From: Cyrtodaria siliqua
Taxonomy: Eukaryota; Mollusca; Bivalvia; Adapedonta; Hiatellidae
Direction of reading: 5' to 3'
Assembly: GCA_037043455.1 (NCBI GenBank)
Contig: JAWPHD010010219.1
Location: 1 to 64,000, forward strand
Length of the DNA: 64,000 nt
Shown: piece by piece, positions 12,739-24,600 of the stretch
How positions within the stretch are numbered: the first letter of the stretch is position 1
How the letters are laid out: each line of letters starts with the position of its first letter
The notes under the pieces: generated by a model
What the model saw: the letters and a program-made list of their open reading frames with translations, nothing else
Told to the model about the DNA's origin: nothing
Database searches by the model: none
Position numbers and translations under genes: made by a program

Positions 12739-12822
12739 GTAGCAGTGGTCTAGTGGATCAGCGTACATCTTTCAAAACTTACAAGTGCAAGGCTGCGGTT
12801 CAAATTCCGTTCCGGGCAACTA
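12739..12822 (+). repeat. tRNA-like SINE head
   Basis: AGTGGTCTAGTGGATCAG (A box) is followed by GCGGTTCAAATTCCGTTCC (B box). The anticodon arm is not convincing and there is an inserted A-rich stretch. It is most likely a SINE promoter or tRNA pseudogene. Confidence 0.45.
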
Positions 12823-13069
12823 TTTCTTTATCACATATATTCTGGAGCCGTATATTTTTCGATGTTACCTGTACGGAGGCTAAATAAAAATATGAAATTG
12901 TACGCACCTATTTCTGCTTATATACCGACTTTTGGGGTGTTCGTCGATTTGAAACTACTTCACATGGGACTCATTCATATTTATGAGTTATTACCAGTTA
13001 AAATAGGGACTGTACAGCTTTATGGATTGGGAAAATGTATGTCAGTCGGGGAAAAGATCATGTGACGAT

Positions 13070-13283
13070 GATTTTGGTGCCGTTGACCTTTGACCTACTG
13101 ACCCCAAAACAATTGGGTTCCTCCTCTCACAATGTACCTATGAGTTCCATGACTGTAGGTTACGGTTATCGTGACCTTTACCTTTGACTTGCTGACCCAC
13201 GAAACAAATGGAATATTTCTCTCACCTTTGGTAATCTACCTGTTATGTTTCATGATTGTAGGTTTAAGGTTATGAGTCATCTT

Positions 13284-13285
<2 letters not shown>
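13070..13285. repeat. AGGTCA-rich tandem repeat, ~130-bp unit
   Basis: Two units with GTTGACCTTTGACCTACTGA, CCTCCTCTCACAATGTACC and CATGACTGTAGGTT. The same family forms arrays at 19240-19760 and, inverted, at 60340-60790. Non-coding. Confidence 0.6.

Positions 13286-13287
<2 letters not shown>

Positions 13288-13321
<34 letters not shown>
13288..13321. repeat. (TG)n microsatellite
   Basis: An uninterrupted TG dinucleotide run of about 17 units. Confidence 0.95.
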
Positions 13322-13322
<1 letters not shown>

Positions 13323-13329
13323 TTCGATA

Positions 13330-15640
13330 AGATAGCTTAAAGAGATGGGCACAATAGAGTCTGGACTTTAAATTTTTTGAATTTGAAAGTGACATAGGCC
13401 TTGCCAACAGGCCTATTTAATGCCTAAATTATATGCCAAAACTAGAGTCAACATCTGCGAGCGTGTCCATTTGCAGCATATTGATACTTATGGGCATCGA
13501 ACTGGGGTCTGTTTGGTTCATAACGTGTGTTCATGTTTTAATGTTGGGGCATTTTGTTGGGTAGAATTGTGTGGTTGTGTGAGTTGGTGGTTATTATGCC
13601 TCGGACATTGCATATATTGTGGTTGATGCCTGGACTGAGGCATTCACCACTTGTTTGCTTGAGATCCGAGGATCACTGGGTGTCTAGGCTACCGCGGTGA
13701 GGAAAAGGTTAATTACGGTCGATAACGGTGGCCAGTCAAGACTTCCCCTGTTGGGTATCAGCCACAGGTTGGTGATGAAAGATACCGTAGGGAGGCGCTC
13801 CTTAGTCCTAAATGGGCATGAGCCGTATTTACTATTATTGTTTTCGATTACCGTTTCCTTTTTTATACATATAAATAACGTATTAGAGATGGTCACATCC
13901 CTTTTTAACGAGATTTTACTGGCTTTCAATTGTTTGATTTAATTATACGCGTTGGGTTCTCAAACTATTATTGATATTTTTTGCAGATTATGGCCTAAAA
14001 GGTGCAGTTACTGTTGCGGGCCACGTTTTGATTTTAAATTTACATCGTGTATTTTTTTATATCTACTGTAGAGTTGCGTAGGTGTTTTGTTACATTATTT
14101 TCTTTTATTCCTTTTCTTTAAATTCGCTTTTATGATACCTCTGTTTACTCTTTAATATACCATATTTATACCCACGTTTTTGGAAGAAAACAGGGTATAT
14201 TAAAATTGCCTCCGTTTGTCCGTCTGTCCGTCTGTCCGTTACCGCATCTCCTCCTAAACCGCTGAACGGAATTCAACCAAACTTAGGGTATGACATCCCA
14301 TATGATGACGGCGTGCAAGAGCAACATTATTTTTGGCTCCGAGCGCAGGGGCCCGCATTGGGTGTCTAAAGGTCAAATAAACTAAATATATTCAATTACA
14401 CTTTCATTTTTTCATATTTGTGCACATAACTTGGTATATGTAATCGTCTATAAAAGATAAACAACATATCCCAACTATTTTTTTATTTCGCAAACTCGAA
14501 CGTCTGCTCTGGGGCCCTGGGTGGGTGGGGAGGGCGGCTGGATTTGGGGTATTTGTTTTCTTCGATTTGTCGTGTTTAATGTCAATAAGTATACAATATT
14601 GATGACGACATGACGTAATAAATTTGATTAAGTCGTCAAATTTATTATCGACATATTGAAATATAACTAGTCAAGACGACATACAGCAACTAAACTTACT
14701 GAAATGACGAAAATGTCGACTTCAGTCTTTCTGACATGTGAAGGTAAATCTTACTAAGTTGTATTCTTTCAAGTCGATATGATTCAAGAAACACGCCGTA
14801 AGTCGAGAATATGGGGTCGAGAAGACGCGAAACAATGCAACAACCCGACAATTTCGAAGTTTAAAACAGGTAATTAACGCAACAACTGGTGACCCTTAAA
14901 CGTTTCCATAAAAATCCACATCCGAATCAAATCTCTACCTCGGAAATCCACAGTCAAATCTCACTCGGAACTCCAAAAAGTCAAATCTCGACCTCGGAAC
15001 TCTGTACAGAGTAAATTTTCGACCTCGGAAATCCATTTGATCGTAACTCGAATTGAACATTGTTCTGTTTTATTAGTTTAACCTATGTCTTAAAATGAAG
15101 GACAATTCACTTTTAAATATTTCATTCATATTCGTATATAGTAACAATACATGATTACAAAATGAAACATCATATCTATATTATATATGTGTAACACGTG
15201 TCCAAAACGGCCCTGAATCGCCTCTGGATGACCTTTGTTAATTGTGTTGTTTTTTTAAAACTATATTCCAATGGAAATCTATTTTAAACTGGTACCCGGG
15301 GCATGCTAGACAGTCACGACCATGACGCCCTAGTGTCACCATTTGAACAAACAAAAACTTAAGCTACATGTAATATATTAAAACATTTTAAAGATGAAGA
15401 TAGTTTAAGGTTTCGACCTGTTACGGTAATGGCGGCCATCTTGGAAGTCGTGTTGACCTAATTTTAACAAATTTAAAAAAAAATCATTGATCTAAGGATC
15501 ATCCATGTGAGGTTTTGTCCAGTTGATCAAACGGCTTCTGAGGTCGACTAAAGCAAAATTACGGACGGATGAAGAGAAATCTAAATAGCTCACCTCTGAG
15601 CTTTCGGCTCGGCTCAGATGAACTAAACAGCTGTATAAAT
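13330..15640. repeat. Interspersed repeat mosaic, no gene
   Basis: No supported gene. At 14160-14400 lies a common bivalve-style repeat with three TGTCCGTC units (14217-14240) followed by CCTCCTAAACCGCTGAACGG. At 14930-15030 a degenerate repeat, (G/A)ACCTCGGAA(A/C)TCC, occurs several times. At 15585-15625 a CTCTGAGCTTTCGGCTCGGC segment is a typical repeat end. The opposing frames at 13684-13942 overlap each other and carry no family signature. Confidence 0.5.
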
Positions 15641-16000
15641 ATCATTTTAGTTCACTCCACTTTCTAATATTCGGCATATTATTAGGAAGGCACCAATTTG
15701 ACAAACACACAAGAAAATATTATCCTTTATTAAAAGGTTTGATCGTATATTAAATAGTTTTGGCAAATATTGGGCGCGGCTCCAAATAGCGGGCTGCCGG
15801 CAACACATGCATATATAATGGCAGCCCTTAACATGATTCACAAAAGAGGGCATGGCCCATAAGCCTGATACCCTTAATGAAGCCCCAGTAGGCTTAAGCA
15901 AAATATGAAGCCCCGATAGGCTTAAACAAAAGAGGGCATGGTACAACAGCCTTGCCAGTTTAAATTCAGAAATTATCCTAATTAACTGCAATATAAGCTG
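15640..16000. repeat. Repeat with internal AGGCTTAA duplications
   Basis: Contains two copies each of AAGCCCC(A/G)(G/A)TAGGCTTAA and AGAGGGCATGG. A minus-strand frame of 114 codons (15647-15991) exists but is rich in Leu/Cys/Ile with no family signature, so it is not called as a gene. Confidence 0.35.
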
Positions 16001-16009
16001 TATATGCTG

Positions 16010-17205
16010 ACATTACGAGACAAAGCATCCAGACGAAACACAAATCATCAAAATTCTGATTAATTTGAAAGCATCTGGAATAGAAATTATGGCGGAATGC
16101 TTTTGTGGCATCAATATTAAATTATGGAAGTGAAATATGGGGGATTACAAAATCAAAAGATATTGAGAGAATACAGTTAAAATTTTGTAAAATTATTTTA
16201 GGTGTTAAACTTACCACAAGTAATGCTGGTATTTACGGAGAGCTCTCTCGTTACCCCTTATACATTAGTAGATATGTAAAAATGATCAGATATTGGTATA
16301 AACTATTGTCTACAGAGAACATTATACTAAAAGCAATATATAAGGATTTGTTATCTAACTGTAATAAGGGCCCGAAGAATTGGCTAACTAATATAAGGTT
16401 TATCCTAAACAGTAACGGTTTTAATAATGTCTGGGATAATCCAATGAGTGTTAGTTTTAAACTATTTCCTTTAATATTTAAACAAAGATTAATAGATAAT
16501 TTCATGCAACAATGGAGATCTGATATAGAAGGCAGTAGAGTTTTAACGCTATATAAGGTGGTGAAAGAGAATTTTGATTTTGAAACATATCTAGAAACAT
16601 TATGCTCCAAACAATTAAGAAGTTGTATAACAAGAATAAGATTATCCGCTCATTGTTTAAGAATAGAAACAGGGAGATACTCAAGAGGTAGAACAGAGAG
16701 AAACGAAAGAGTGTGCGAAATTTGTAACACAAACGCTATTGAAGACGAGTACCATTTTATTTTGATCTGTACTACTTACTCTAACATTAGAAACAAATAT
16801 ATTCCTAAATATTACACAACTAGACCAAGCATGTTTAAATTTGTAGAATTGTTGCAGTCATTAAACAAAAAGATTATTCTTAGTTTAAGTAAATTCATTT
16901 CCGATGCACTTACATCCATTTTAACAGACTAAAAAAAAAAAAAAAAAAAAAAAAAAACACACACACAAAAAAAACCACTAGATATCTTATTTTAGAACAT
17001 CCTCGTTTATCATTGACATACCATAATATATGTATTTTTTTGATTGTTTAAATATGTATGAAACAAAACAAAAACTTAGTGATTATTTTGTTGTATTTGC
17101 AATGTTAATATCTGTCACGTGTGTGTGTAATTATCATATATTTGTAATGATGAAAAACTGTAATAGTTTAAGTCAATAAAAGTATCTATCTATCTATCTA
17201 TCTTA
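16010..17205 (+). mobile_element. 5'-truncated LINE, RT C-terminal region and 3' end
   Basis: An open frame from about 16105 (first codon GTG, not a true start) to 16932 encodes 275 residues equivalent to the region after the RT core of a CR1/L2-type LINE ORF2. The motif ILNYGSEIWG lies near the start. A Cys-rich end, CEICNTNAIEDEYHF, is followed by further His/Cys residues at about 205-225. A poly-A tract (16932-16957), a 220-bp 3' UTR and a (TATC)n tail at 17183-17203 follow. The fragment at 37158-37935 encodes the same C-terminal segment. Endonuclease and catalytic RT motifs are absent, so the copy is dead, although its remaining frame is intact. Confidence 0.8.
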
Positions 17206-17299
17206 TTAACAGAAGCTCATTATGCTATTGCAAACAAATAAGAAAATTGACCTCAAGGAAAGGGAGAAAAAATCATTATTTTACATAACATGAACTAAA

Positions 17300-17700
17300 T
17301 TACATACCGCTCATTGGATCATGCTGAAGATTTGTGCAGAGTTTCAGAGAGTTACGTGCCTTGGATAATGTTGTACAAGTGTGTACAGATTCATTGTTGT
17401 ACACCTAATACTTTGAAACTTACTGGCCACAGTCACATGCAAAATGCCAGCTTAAGTTCCAGGTTAAACCTTTTTTTCAAAGGAAGTAATGTAAAAAAAA
17501 TATGAACGAAAGTTATGGGCCTTTGTCAGATGTATTCATTGAATCATGCTAAAGAATTGTACACAGTTTCATTGTTGCAGACCTCATACTTTGAAAGGTA
17601 TAAGCCACAATCAGTTGCCAGGTAAAGGTTAACGGACAGCCAGACAGACAGACGGACGGTCGTCCGGACAACGCCACGACATAATACGAGCGTATAATAC
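17300..17700. repeat. Interspersed repeat ending in GACAGACGGACGG
   Basis: Two related halves, each with TTCATTG(A/T)(A/T)TCATGCT and CACAGT(C/T) motifs, end in GACAGACAGACGGACGGTCG and a CGTCCGG palindrome. This is the same general repeat style as the TGTCCGTC elements elsewhere. No coding potential. Confidence 0.45.
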
Positions 17701-17744
17701 TGGTTAATGTAAGCGTTTTGAATAGGTAGTTACGATTAGCTTAC

Positions 17745-17796
17745 CTCTACCAGCTCCGGTAACAAGGGCCCGTTTTCCTTTAAAGTTGATATCCAT
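17745..17796 (-). CDS. First coding exon of a short-chain dehydrogenase (L-xylulose reductase-like)
   Basis: On the minus strand an ATG in good context (GTGATGG) at 17796 opens MDINFKGKRALVTGAGR. It ends in phase 1 at a consensus donor, AGAG/GTAAGC, at 17745/17744. The peptide is the first beta-strand and the start of the glycine-rich nucleotide-binding motif of classical SDR enzymes (TGxxxGxG); the intron falls inside the motif. The spacing and the F-x-G-(K/R)-R-x-L-V-T-G-A-G pattern are closest to dicarbonyl/L-xylulose reductase, which reduces alpha-dicarbonyls and L-xylulose with NADPH. Family membership is well supported; the exact enzyme is inference. Downstream exons would lie at lower coordinates on the minus strand and were not found in this window. 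Confidence 0.65.
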
Positions 17797-17829
17797 CACG
17801 GTGCAGCTGTTTGTCAAGACTAACTAAAT

Positions 17830-18350
17830 GCCCGATATGACTGTATTTAACGTCTTATCTGGGTCACAGAATAATAACATGAATGCCAATCTGAACATTG
17901 TTGCTACGAATAAGTACAATGTACTCATGATAAAGAGATAATACAATTTCGAATGTCATACATGAAGGACAATACACAATGGTATACCGCTTAAAGTGCC
18001 TATCCCGCCAACAACAGGCAAATAGTACACCGTTTCTAAACCTATTGACGACGATGTATATTATATAACTCATATATTTTGAGAATCCAAGCTCTAAACG
18101 GCTTTAACAAGCCAGGCCAAACCCCAAAGCTGGAGCGTCGAATTAAGGGTTACCAACTCATAATGACTTGTACGTATATTCAATCACGAGTATTTAAGAA
18201 CCCGTGAATAAACCTATACTTTTAACCGGCACATATACATTACTGTATGACCTGAACACCCGGATAGAGTTTCGGTAAACGGTTTTGTAGTTTAATTTTA
18301 CCTTTATTTTACCGTTATTTGGCGGGTTATTAACACGGAAGACGTAATAC
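17830..18350. other. Upstream region of the SDR exon, no gene seen
   Basis: This lies 5' of the minus-strand SDR exon and should hold its promoter and 5' UTR. No TATA box at a convincing position and no other recognisable motif was seen. Confidence 0.3.
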
Positions 18351-18353
<3 letters not shown>

Positions 18354-18404
<51 letters not shown>

Positions 18405-18525
18405 TGTGTGCGTGTGTGCGTGTGGGCCTGCGTTCGTGCGGTGCGCGCGCGTGTGAGTGAGTGAGTGTGTGTGTGCGTGCGTGCGTGCGTGCGTGCGCGT
18501 GCGCGCGCGCGTGCGCGTGCTTTCG
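18354..18525. repeat. TG/CG-rich microsatellite cluster
   Basis: A long (TG)n run with interruptions passes into (TGCG)n and (GCGTGC)n, ending near 18525. Overlapping frames on both strands (His/Thr/Arg or Cys/Val/Arg repeats) are products of the alternating purine-pyrimidine sequence, not genes. Such sequence can adopt Z-form DNA. Confidence 0.95.
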
Positions 18526-18598
18526 AAGTACATGTGTTTTCATATGCATGCAAGTGCGTTTTTTCATATGTTAATTTACCACATTCTGTTTTCTTTCA

Positions 18599-18650
18599 GA
18601 TTACGTTCCTGTCACCGAACACTCCGAAGGCATATAACACCACAGGAGTA
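18599..18650 (+). other. Weak candidate exon
   Basis: CTGTTTTCTTTCAG at 18586-18599 is a good 3' splice acceptor and an open frame follows to a possible donor at GGA/GTAGTG (about 18647). No family is recognisable from the short peptide. It may be chance. Confidence 0.15.
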
Positions 18651-19239
18651 GTGTACATGAAGTCGGAGCATTCAGCGGTTCGAATTTCACACCTCGTATT
18701 TACATCTTATCTAGGCCTTCTCCGACGTTAGGCCATCTTTTATCAAAACCTTCTCCGACGTCAAGCCACCCTGACTTGACCTTTGACCCACTTACCATGG
18801 ATATTGTATAAAGAGTTTCAAGATTGTCGGTGTAATAGTTTACGAGTTATAGTGGAGAAAATGGCTTATAATCCGGTCATGCAATGTACCTGAAATTTCA
18901 TGGGAGTCCAAGTTATCGCGCGGAATGTGTATGTCCATATGTGGTCATGATGACCTTGCATTTTATGACAAACGTTTTAAGAAATCGTTAAGACTTATAA
19001 AAGCCGTGTACAAAAATGATTTTTCAGATGACAACAGAGGTGGCCTGCTTGACCCAAGGTCAGACTGACAGGTGGATAGTGTTCATTGGAAAGACCTCCT
19101 CCTGGACAAGCTACATACCAAATATGAAAGTTATAACTGAAACGGTTAAAGTGTGGTTGATAGTTATAAAAACTTTAACCTGCTGTCTGCAGACGATGCC
19201 GACGACGAGGTCATTGCATTAGATCTCCGGAATTTCGTC

Positions 19240-19760
19240 ATGGTGAGCTAAAAGGTACTTCCTCCCCTCACCAAGGGCAGTGTACCTATGAATGTTCATG
19301 AAATATATTATACTACTGGAGTTGTCAAGCAGAATAAGTTCGTGCAAATGAGGTCATGGTGACCTGGTCCTATGACATCGCGCATGTTCAAATAAGGTCC
19401 TGGTGACCTGGACCAATTACCTACTGATCCCAAAAGTAAAAGGGGATCCTCCTCTCACCATGGGTATCTGTTAAATTTCATGATTGTAGGAGTTATTGCT
19501 CGGAATGTGTATGCCCATGAGGTCATGGTGACCTTGACCTCGGACATCCTGACTCCAAAAGCAATAGTGTTCCTGCTCTCACCAATGGCAATGCAACTTT
19601 GAAGTTTCATTATTGTAGGTTTTATACTTCCTTTGTTATCGCAGGGAAGTGAGCATGTTCACATAAGGTCATGTTGACCTTGACATTTGACCTTGACATT
19701 TGACCTATAGACTCCAAAAGCAATAGGGTTCCTCCTCTCACCAAGCGCAATGTACCACTT
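19240..19760. repeat. AGGTCA-rich tandem array, ~140-bp unit
   Basis: Three to four units carry CAAATGAGGTCATGGTGACC or close variants, followed by CCAAAAGCAATAGGGTTCCT and CTCTCACCA. The half-site AGGTCA and its complement TGACCT occur many times, including palindromic GGTCATGGTGACC. The family also occurs at 13070-13285 and 60340-60790. Confidence 0.7.
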
Positions 19761-19769
19761 TTTGAAAAA

Positions 19770-20340
19770 ACAAATCACATCAATCTGTTAATCTGCTTTC
19801 ACATTTTCTTTAAACGTAAGTTTACAAACCTGTAACTAAACCATCAGGTGACCTTAATTAAAGGGACATTATACAATATAAGAGTGGACAATTCTGAGTG
19901 AAACAAATACCATAATTCTGTAATAAATAAACAATATGTGATGTAAAGGGACATAATGTCTTCAGTTGTTATGTATATAAGAAGTCTGAGAAAATCCACT
20001 GGAAACTGTTTGAGAAATACAAGTAACTTTGTGAAGCAGGTGTTATAATACATGCGATATCCATGAGCACATAACTCTAGAGTCAGCAGGTCAGTTAAAG
20101 GACTTGTGAAAAAGAAGCAAGAATTGAAGTTATTAACGTATTTAATTATAGTATATCTACAACAGATCAAATAACAAATGAACGTAATTATTTGCACAAA
20201 TGTTCACATTCTGTACGATGTGTTAAATAGCAATGTCAGACAACAGAAGCACTAGTACCAAAATCGAAGTCGGCACAATTCATGTACCTGAATGGTGAAT
20301 ATGCCAGATGATACAGTCTGATTCAGGTCCTCTAATATCG
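19770..20340. other. A+T-rich stretch without recognised gene
   Basis: No exon or element boundary was recognised. A 117-codon minus-strand frame (19844-20197) is hydrophobic and Leu/Tyr/Ile rich as expected from A+T-rich DNA. Confidence 0.35.
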
Positions 20341-20359
20341 ATTCCAGATGATAAACTGA

Positions 20360-20517
20360 GGACTAGTTTATGTATCTGTATTGTACCAATGATGGACTAG
20401 TTTATGTATCTGTATTGTACTTAGTTTATGTATCTGTATTGTACCAATGATGGACTAGTTTATGTATCTGTATTGTACCAATGATGGACTAGTTTATGTA
20501 TCTGTATTGTACCAATA
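20360..20517. repeat. Minisatellite, TTTATGTATCTGTATTGTAC unit
   Basis: The 20-mer TTTATGTATCTGTATTGTAC recurs five times at roughly 20369, 20399, 20424, 20459 and 20494, with CAATGATGGACTAG between most copies, giving a unit of about 35 bp with one shorter unit. Confidence 0.85.
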
Positions 20518-20639
20518 ATGATTGAGCACATTTATAAAATATGACTCCCACTAGTTGCAAAATGATGGATATGACAATGCTATAGAGACCACAGAAAAAA
20601 ACATCTTATGTTAAACTTACAAACTATTATAATATACTT

Positions 20640-20960
20640 TTAACAAGATGTGGGATTTCCCTTTTGTTTTCTGTCAGCACAGAAAGGATCTTCATGCTAT
20701 ACACTATTTTCAAGATGTGGGATTCCCATTGGTTCCCGTCGGCACAGTTTGTTTTTTATTCAACTTATAATCTATTAACAAGGTGCTGTGTTTCCTGCAG
20801 TTCTCCTGGTGGCACAACAAGTATGTTCCATACACGTTATAAATTATTGACACAACTATGGAGAAAAAACTATTACAAAATGGAGAATTATTCACTCTCC
20901 ATTTACATAAAAATATGCATAATGGGCCTGAACTTTCTTTATTTACTTTATGCTGCACAT
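20640..20960. repeat. Degenerate ~66-bp tandem repeat
   Basis: The pattern CAAGATGTGGGATTCCC, then GT(C/T)(A/G)GCACAG, recurs at 20645, 20710 and in weaker form near 20777. The frames reading through it (20664-20969 plus, 20710-20973 minus) show no family signature. Confidence 0.4.
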
Positions 20961-21019
20961 TTGTTTTAGGCATGCTATTTATGCTGGAACAACTTTCATT
21001 GTTTTCTGCTACTGTTCCC

Positions 21020-21121
21020 AGGAACTTATAACAACACAGAGGTCATGAGGAAGACCTTTAATGAACATGTCAAAAGTGACAAAATGAACATGAATCAGAA
21101 GAATTTTACTCCTCTGCTCTG
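21020..21121 (+). other. Weak candidate terminal exon
   Basis: GCTACTGTTCCCAG is an acceptable splice acceptor ending near 21021. The frame that follows (32 residues with NNTEVMRKTFNEH, ending in TGA at 21121) is compositionally protein-like. No homology is recognised and no upstream exon is seen. Confidence 0.2.
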
Positions 21122-21560
21122 ATATACATTTACGTTTCACATTTGATATGGTGGTGATGTTTACTGCGAAATGAATGAACCAGTGAAACTGTGAACTGTT
21201 CTAAAAATACAAATAAAGAAATATTTGCAACCTGTACATTAAATGCACACTTGAAATCAGACTGAACCAAATGAAAACAATGAACATATTACCCATAATC
21301 TTACACGGAAACCACACGCGGTGAATGCACTGAAAGAAACATTGTCCATTGACTGTAAAGTAATGAAACATTTGGCCAACTCTGAATTCCGAATAAAGGA
21401 ACAAAAACATATACATACTGTTACACATTTTATTCATAATCGGACATTTTAATGTATTATGGTACATGACTGGAAACCAGAAACCAGAGATGGCCTTTAA
21501 TTTGGCAAAAATAATGTCACATGCGCAGTTTAAGTTTTGTCAGATCCATGAGAACCACAC

Positions 21561-21679
21561 TCCATATACCTTTTAAAGCGAGATACAGGATTTGTACCAG
21601 TCGGATGTGACCTATATAGCAAAGGGTGCTGGAAAGCCTGATCTTACACATGGGTGAAGATAAAAGTCACGCACTGATA
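21561..21679. repeat. Left copy of 119-bp flanking duplication
   Basis: Begins TCCATATACCTTTTAAAGCG and ends GTCACGCACTGATA. It is base-for-base identical to 25696-25814, which lies on the other side of the LINE. Both copies have the same length with no indel. Confidence 0.9.
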
Positions 21680-24600
21680 CAAAACAATTATATAGATGTT
21701 TGCGGCATTGCCGAACACTGGTTATTCAATCACGACTTACATTTTCTTGATTGTATTAACAATAATTGTTCATGTCATTCAATATCTGATCCTGATCTCA
21801 TGTTGCCAAGCAACCGGAGAGTTGGTAAGGGTGGGATATGCATATTCTGGAATAAGCGTTTAAATGGCATTGTTTCACCTTTACACATTGACAGTAAATA
21901 CGTTTTAGGCATCCAGATAAAGCCTACCTTAGGACATTCTATATTTGTATTTCAATTATACTTACCATGTAAAAACCACTCTATTGCCACGTATAATAGC
22001 TGTATAGACGAAATAGAGACTTTATTATGCATATACAAAACAAAGGGTATAACATTTTTAATGGGAGATTATAATACAGAATTAGCTTCTCGAAACCAAC
22101 GCGATTTTAAACTTGATAGTCGAGGAAAACTGCTGGTAGATTTGATGCTTAATTATAGTTTGCTAGCCGTAAATGCCCTCGAGTTATGCTCCGGAGCAGA
22201 ATTTAGTAATGTACCATATAACAGTGACCGTGAGACACTCATTGATCACATACTAATCCAATCAGAAAATATTGAAATGATAAAATCATGCCGAATTATG
22301 GACGATAATTGCTTAAATGTTTCGACCCATCGCCCGATAGTTTGCAAAATCGAATGCGAAGTTGAAAATATATCTCGTTCAAACAATACGTATCATAATA
22401 TTAATTGGCATAACGTTAAACAGAAAAACATAGATAATTACACACATTTCTTAAATAACGACAAAACGTTAAATATGTTGCTTTTATCACAGATATCTTC
22501 GTTGGATGACGTTGACTCATTTTATTCAGCCATCGTTAATGTAGTAAACAATGCGACAAATAGATGCATTCCTATATCAAAGTTCAAACCATTTATAAAA
22601 CCGTATTGGAATCGCGAATTAACAAATTTACACAATGAAATGAATCTAAAAAGGGTTAATTGGTTAAATGAAAATCGCCCACGCAATGTTTCATCCGCAA
22701 GCTATAAAAATTATAAGGCATCGAAAAATGTTTTCCGCAAAACTCATCGTGCCACCGTCCAAAATTATTTATCTAGCTTAGAGCGAGAAATTGATATAGC
22801 GGCGGAAATGGACAATAATGAGTTTTGGAAATTGATTAATAGACGGAAAAGAAATAAAAAAGTAGAAACTACCCTTAAAATGAATTTTAATGGACAATTT
22901 TGCGAAAATCCCATCGATATAAATATGGGCTGGAAAAATTATTTTTCCGAACTCTACACGCCTAAAGATAATAGTTTTGAATCCGCTTATGCAAATTCAT
23001 GCGATGAAGAGTTATCGAACATTAAGTCGCAATTAACTTATCATCGGTGCGACGATATCGTTATAACTATATATATTGTTGAAAAGGCATTAAAATACTG
23101 TAAAAAGAAAAAAGCCTGTGGCAATGATCTCATTTATTACGAAAATATAATTTACGGTGGCCCGATTTTACTTGCCGTTATTACAAAATTATTCAATTAT
23201 ATGTCGTCATTGTCACATATACCCGTTGATATGAAAAAGGGTATTATTTCGACCCTTTACAAAGGAAATAATAAAAACAAAATGGACCCTAATAGTTACA
23301 GGGCTATTTCTCTCTGTTCTACCATGTTAAAGGTATATGAAAAAGTGTTACTTAAATTTTTAGAACAGTCTAGTACGCTCAAGTTTAACACATTACAAGG
23401 AGGATTTCAAAGAAATATTAATTGTAAAATGACGTCCTTTCTCTTACGTGAAAGTATCTACTTTGCAAAAGAAAACAGTTCTAAACTTTTCACTTGCTTC
23501 CTGGACGTGAGACAAGCATTTGACCATGTTTCTCATAGCATCTTGATGCTGAAACTGTATAGGACGGGGATTAAAAAATCTATTTTTAAAATTATTCTAA
23601 GTATGTTTGAAAATGTTTATAGCTGTGTTAAATCACAAGGCCAATCCTCGGATTGGTTCCCCATTTTACAGGGTACCAGACAAGGCCAAGTAATGAGCCC
23701 GTATTTATACTTAGTTTTCATTAATGATCTTATGGATAAATTAGACCAATCACCCTACGGTCTGAAAATTAATGATACTGGTTACAGTTGCCCAACATCG
23801 GCGGATGATATGGTGCTCAGTTCACTCACTAAGAACGGCTTAGAAAAACTTATGGCAATATGTCATAACAACTCTATCCGTGAAAAATATACATATAATG
23901 CTAATAAATGTAATGTTGTTGTTTTTAACGAACGCCTTTCTGATTCACAGAGGAATCCAAGGCTATGGCACTTAGGCCAAAACATTGTTGATGAAACATA
24001 CACATATGTTCATTTAGGTATTGTATGCAGTAAGGACATGAGTCTAAATGAAAACATTAAAGACGCATGCACAAAACTACGTAAAACATACTTTGGATTG
24101 TCCGACTGTGGCGTCCATCAAAATGGTCTTCACCCAATAACAGTAAAACATTTATATCAAACGGTTGTACTATCGAGGGCATTATACGGCTGCGAACTAT
24201 GGAACACCATTTCTGACACTCAATTGAAGTCTTTAGAGCGTGTACATGTTCAATGTATTAAATATATGCAGTCTCTGCCTAAACAAACTCGTAGTGACGT
24301 CGCACTAGCTTTAATCGGTCTCACAAGAATCGAATATGAAATTGATAAGCGTAAGTTATTGTTGTTTGGCCAATTATGCAGCATTAATAAAGGATTTAGA
24401 ATACAGACAATTTTCGCTAATAGACTTATGCAATTTATGGCTCACCCACGTAAAATACAAGGCTTTATGCCAGACATTTACCGTATATTAGGGAAATACC
24501 AATTAACTTACGTTTTAACGGAATATATTTCTACTGCATTTTTTCCTACGTTAAGACAATGGAAAAAAAGACTTAAATCAAATATACATAAGTCAGCCGA

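Noticed and set aside
13684..13942. Two complementary 81-codon frames
   Set aside because: They overlap on opposite strands almost completely, neither shows a domain and no splice sites frame them.
18194..18731. Overlapping His/Thr/Arg-rich and Cys/Val/Arg-rich frames
   Set aside because: All derive from a TG/CG microsatellite and exist on both strands and in several frames.
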